Source: Acidimicrobiia bacterium
GTDB taxonomy: Bacteria > Actinomycetota > Acidimicrobiia > Spongiisociales > ZC4RG35
Length of the DNA: 15,877 nt
Assembly (NCBI GenBank): GCA_003230435.1
Contig: QIDW01000266.1
Span: 1-15,877 of the forward strand
Direction: 5' to 3'
Every line of letters starts with the position of its first letter. Position 1 is the stretch's first letter. Below the pieces are notes generated by a model that was not told where the DNA came from, did not search any database, and saw nothing but the letters and a program-made list of their open reading frames with translations. A program made the position numbers and the translations under genes. This document shows, in pieces, positions 14,426 through 15,877 of this stretch.

Positions 14426-15283
14426 GTGACGGGCAACGTGGCCCACACGTGCCGCTATTACGGGATCAGCCGCCAAACGTTCTACCGGCGGCTACGGCGG
14501 TTCGAGGAGAAGGGCCTCGAGGGGCTCCGTGACCGGTCCTCGAGGCCGCACTACTGTCTACACGCCACCAACGCTGAGGTGGTCGGCAAGATCATCTACC
14601 TTCGTCAGAACTACCACTTCGGGCCGGGCAAGATATCGATGTATCTCAAGCGGTACCACGACATCATGATTTCGAAGTCTGGGGTGTGGCGGATCCTGGA
14701 CCGTCTCGATCTGAACCGGCTCCCTGCCTCTCAGAAACACAAGACGTATCAGAAACGGTGGAAACGCTACGAGAAGCCTCAACCCGGCCACGCCGTCCAG
14801 GTCGACGTCAAGTTCATCACACCCGTTGGTGGGGCAGGAAAACGGTTCTATCAGTTCACTGCGATCGATGACTGCACCCGGCTGCGAGTGCTGAAGATCT
14901 ATCCGAGATGCAACATGAAGACCGCTATCGAGTTCCCCGACTATCTCCTGGCGAAGCTCCCGTTCCGTGTCGAGGTGATTCGAACCGACAACGGTGCCGA
15001 GTTCCAAACCCAGTTCCACTACCACGTCCTCGATCGCGGTATCAGACACGTCTACATCAAACCGGCCACCCCAAGACTTAACGGGAAGGTGGAACGATCC
15101 CACCGCATCGACGAAGAAGAGTTCTACTGGATGCTCCAAGGAGTGGTCATCGACGATGCTGAGCTTTTCAACGACAAGCTGCAAGAGTGGGAGGACTTCT
15201 ACAACTTCAACCGACCCCACGGCGGCCTCGACGGACAGACCCCATACGAACGACTACGACAGAGAACCCAGAACCCGGTGTAA
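14426..15283 (+). CDS. IS481-family DDE transposase, start region frameshifted
   Basis: From a GTG at 14426 this gives 285 residues covering a helix-turn-helix ('TCRYYGISRQTFYRRLRRF', about 9-26) and an rve catalytic domain. The DDE residues are Asp127 ('VQVDVKF'), Asp188 ('IRTDNGAEF') and Glu223 ('GKVERSHR'), with the last two 35 apart, and the C-terminus has 'FNRPHGGLDGQTPYERL'. The natural N-terminus seems to lie upstream in another frame: an ATG at 14358 reads 'MTEREQQRLVKHHL', and the continuation 'AVIDHAREV' is in the frame of the main gene from 14402. A one- or two-base indel near 14396-14402 therefore separates them. The element may be inactive, or may use the internal GTG. Confidence 0.82.
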   Translation: MTGNVAHTCRYYGISRQTFYRRLRRFEEKGLEGLRDRSSRPHYCLHATNAEVVGKIIYLRQNYHFGPGKISMYLKRYHDIMISKSGVWRILDRLDLNRLPASQKHKTYQKRWKRYEKPQPGHAVQVDVKFITPVGGAGKRFYQFTAIDDCTRLRVLKIYPRCNMKTAIEFPDYLLAKLPFRVEVIRTDNGAEFQTQFHYHVLDRGIRHVYIKPATPRLNGKVERSHRIDEEEFYWMLQGVVIDDAELFNDKLQEWEDFYNFNRPHGGLDGQTPYERLRQRTQNPV

Positions 15284-15308
15284 CCCACCACCGTCAGCTG
15301 CACACACC
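15278..15308 (-). repeat. right terminal inverted repeat of the IS element
   Basis: Begins GTGTAACCCACCACCGTCAG and ends CACACACC. It is the imperfect inverted partner of 14295-14325 and contains the TAA stop (15281-15283) of the transposase. Confidence 0.7.
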
Positions 15309-15371
15309 AGTCCGGCACCAGCGCACAGGCAACCCGACGAGCCGAAAACGGATCGCACCAACCCAAACGCG
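15309..15371. other. gene-free stretch right of the IS element
   Basis: I see no gene, promoter or repeat in these 63 bp. Together with the hairpin and the 146-bp repeat it forms the roughly 460-bp gene-free region between the transposase and the HepT-like fragment. Confidence 0.4.
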
Positions 15372-15410
15372 AGAAAACCCTCGGGAATGTAGGTATCCCA
15401 AGGGTTTTCT
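15372..15410. terminator. strong hairpin, probable bidirectional terminator
   Basis: A perfect 10-bp stem pairs AGAAAACCCT (15372-15381) with AGGGTTTTCT (15401-15410), and continues after one mismatch with GGGA/TCCC closing a 9-nt loop. The A-rich and T-rich arms give T-tracts on both strands. On the minus strand it follows the acceptor-like end of the tRNA-like repeat, the usual place for a tRNA terminator; on the plus strand it follows the transposase. Confidence 0.7.
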
Positions 15411-15554
15411 TCGTAGCGGGGGCGGGATTTGAACCTAAAGCACCGAGCACACGGTGAGTGAACTGACCGTCTACGCAGGCTGAGCGCCAGCCAACAGGCA
15501 GAAGGCCACGAGAGCGAAGCGAGCGACTCCAGACTTCGACCTTCGGGTTATGAG
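15409..15554 (-). repeat. 146-bp tRNA-Met-like repeat, right copy
   Basis: Gapless partner of 334-479. On the minus strand a TCGGA-CTCATAA-CCCGA anticodon arm forms four of five stem pairs with a CAT (Met) anticodon, followed by AGGTCG. About 100 nt later comes GGTTCAAATCC with an acceptor-like CCCCGCTA, then the hairpin at 15372-15410. Upstream (about 15568-15575) AGCGGG could pair with the acceptor 3' strand, but only about ten bases stand where the D arm should be, and the T-stem does not pair. I regard it as a tRNA-derived repeat, not a functional tRNA gene. Confidence 0.75.
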
Positions 15555-15767
15555 TCCGAAAAGACCCCGCCCGCTGACCGGGGGAAACCCGTGAAAAGCC
15601 TTCTCCTGACTGGGTTCTTTCCTCTCAACGTTTCCCGTTGTTTCCCGTCCTATCCCACCCTCTCGCGGTATGGACGCGGCATGGATCACCGTGGCAACAA
15701 CGTGGAATAGCCGCTCGAGAGCCAGCCACTCTCCGTGTGCGCGGCGAGATCGAACGCGGAGCGATCT
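15555..15767. other. gene-free stretch between the right repeat and the HepT-like fragment
   Basis: No supported gene. The short open frames here have no family-like pattern. Around 15580-15590 the run CCGGGGGAAACCCG and nearby TTTCCCGTTGTTTCCCG (15629-15645) are small repeats of no clear meaning. Confidence 0.4.
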
Positions 15768-15877
15768 TCACTCTTTGTCTGAGAGATCGTCGAGGATCCC
15801 GCGGATCTGAGTTTCCAGCTTGGGGAGATCCCCCACTACCACTTGCCACACGATCGCCGGGTCCACGTATCGATAAC
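15768..15877 (-). CDS. HepT-like (DUF86) protein, C-terminal part only
   Basis: The last 35 codons of a minus-strand gene run into the window from the right edge and end at a TGA (15770-15768). The residues 'YRYVDPAIVWQVVVGDLP' followed by 'KLETQIRGILDDL' match the C-terminal signature of DUF86/HepT proteins, in which a Tyr-containing segment precedes 'D..ivW..v...LP.L...i..iL'. HepT proteins act with a MNT-type nucleotidyltransferase as a toxin-antitoxin pair; the partner gene would be outside the window. The catalytic R-x4-6-H region is not included, so activity cannot be judged. Confidence 0.62.
   Translation of the reverse strand, partial: YRYVDPAIVWQVVVGDLPKLETQIRGILDDLSDKE

Larger units (their letters stand above)
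14295..15308 (+). mobile_element. IS481-family insertion sequence
   Basis: A transposase gene is bounded by terminal inverted repeats at 14295-14325 and 15278-15308. The element of about 1.01 kb has the normal size for the family, and the transposase stop lies within the right repeat. I see no clear target-site duplication next to the outer ends, so the boundaries are approximate or the flanks have decayed. It sits between the broken thioesterase gene and the second 146-bp repeat. Confidence 0.75.

Noticed and set aside
15409..15575. tRNA-Met with a self-splicing intron
   Set aside because: The inserted stretch of about 100 nt is too short for a group I intron, it is not in the anticodon loop where bacterial tRNA introns sit, and the T-stem would still not pair after removal.

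Overview
The window looks like the chromosome of a high-GC actinobacterium. The dense use of G/C-ending codons, GTG starts, ATGA/GTGA start-stop overlaps, and several paralogues each of acyl-CoA dehydrogenase, crotonase, CaiB-type CoA-transferase and TetR regulator fit Actinomycetota, perhaps Acidimicrobiia. The class is an inference from gene style, not from a marker gene.

Layout. The left edge (1-480) holds the 3' remnant of a DUF1214 gene (minus strand), cut at a 146-bp repeat that carries tRNA-Met-like pieces. After a gene-free promoter region (480-787) comes a tightly coupled plus-strand operon (788-8019): two thiolase-fold proteins, two DUF35 zinc-ribbon/OB proteins, two crotonases, a DUF849/BKACE beta-keto acid cleavage enzyme, a TetR regulator and a class III CoA-transferase. 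Six of its eight junctions are 4-base start-stop overlaps; the other two are 7-nt gaps. Only 16 bp further on it meets a five-gene minus-strand operon, read from 13014 down to 8036: acyl-CoA dehydrogenase, amidohydrolase_2, zinc alcohol dehydrogenase, crotonase, acyl-CoA dehydrogenase. Divergent from this operon is a second TetR gene (13085), coupled to a PaaI-type thioesterase broken by a frameshift in a run of eight G. Next is an IS481-family insertion sequence with recognisable terminal inverted repeats, then a strong hairpin, the second copy of the 146-bp repeat, and the C-terminal end of a HepT/DUF86-like protein at the right edge.

How the genes may work together. The set reads as one degradation pathway for an unidentified carboxylic acid: CoA activation or transfer (CaiB-type), alpha,beta-desaturation (two acyl-CoA dehydrogenases with the catalytic glutamate in different places), hydration, isomerisation or hydrolysis (three crotonases, two lacking standard catalytic glutamates), oxidation (zinc dehydrogenase), and carbon-carbon cleavage (BKACE and/or the thiolase-fold/DUF35 proteins). 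The unusual core is the pair of thiolase-fold proteins that have both lost the Cys/His/Cys thiolase residues, paired with two separate DUF35 proteins. This suggests an aldolase-like or scaffold role rather than ordinary thiolysis. The amidohydrolase has also lost its N-terminal HxH metal motif. The substrate cannot be read from the sequence.
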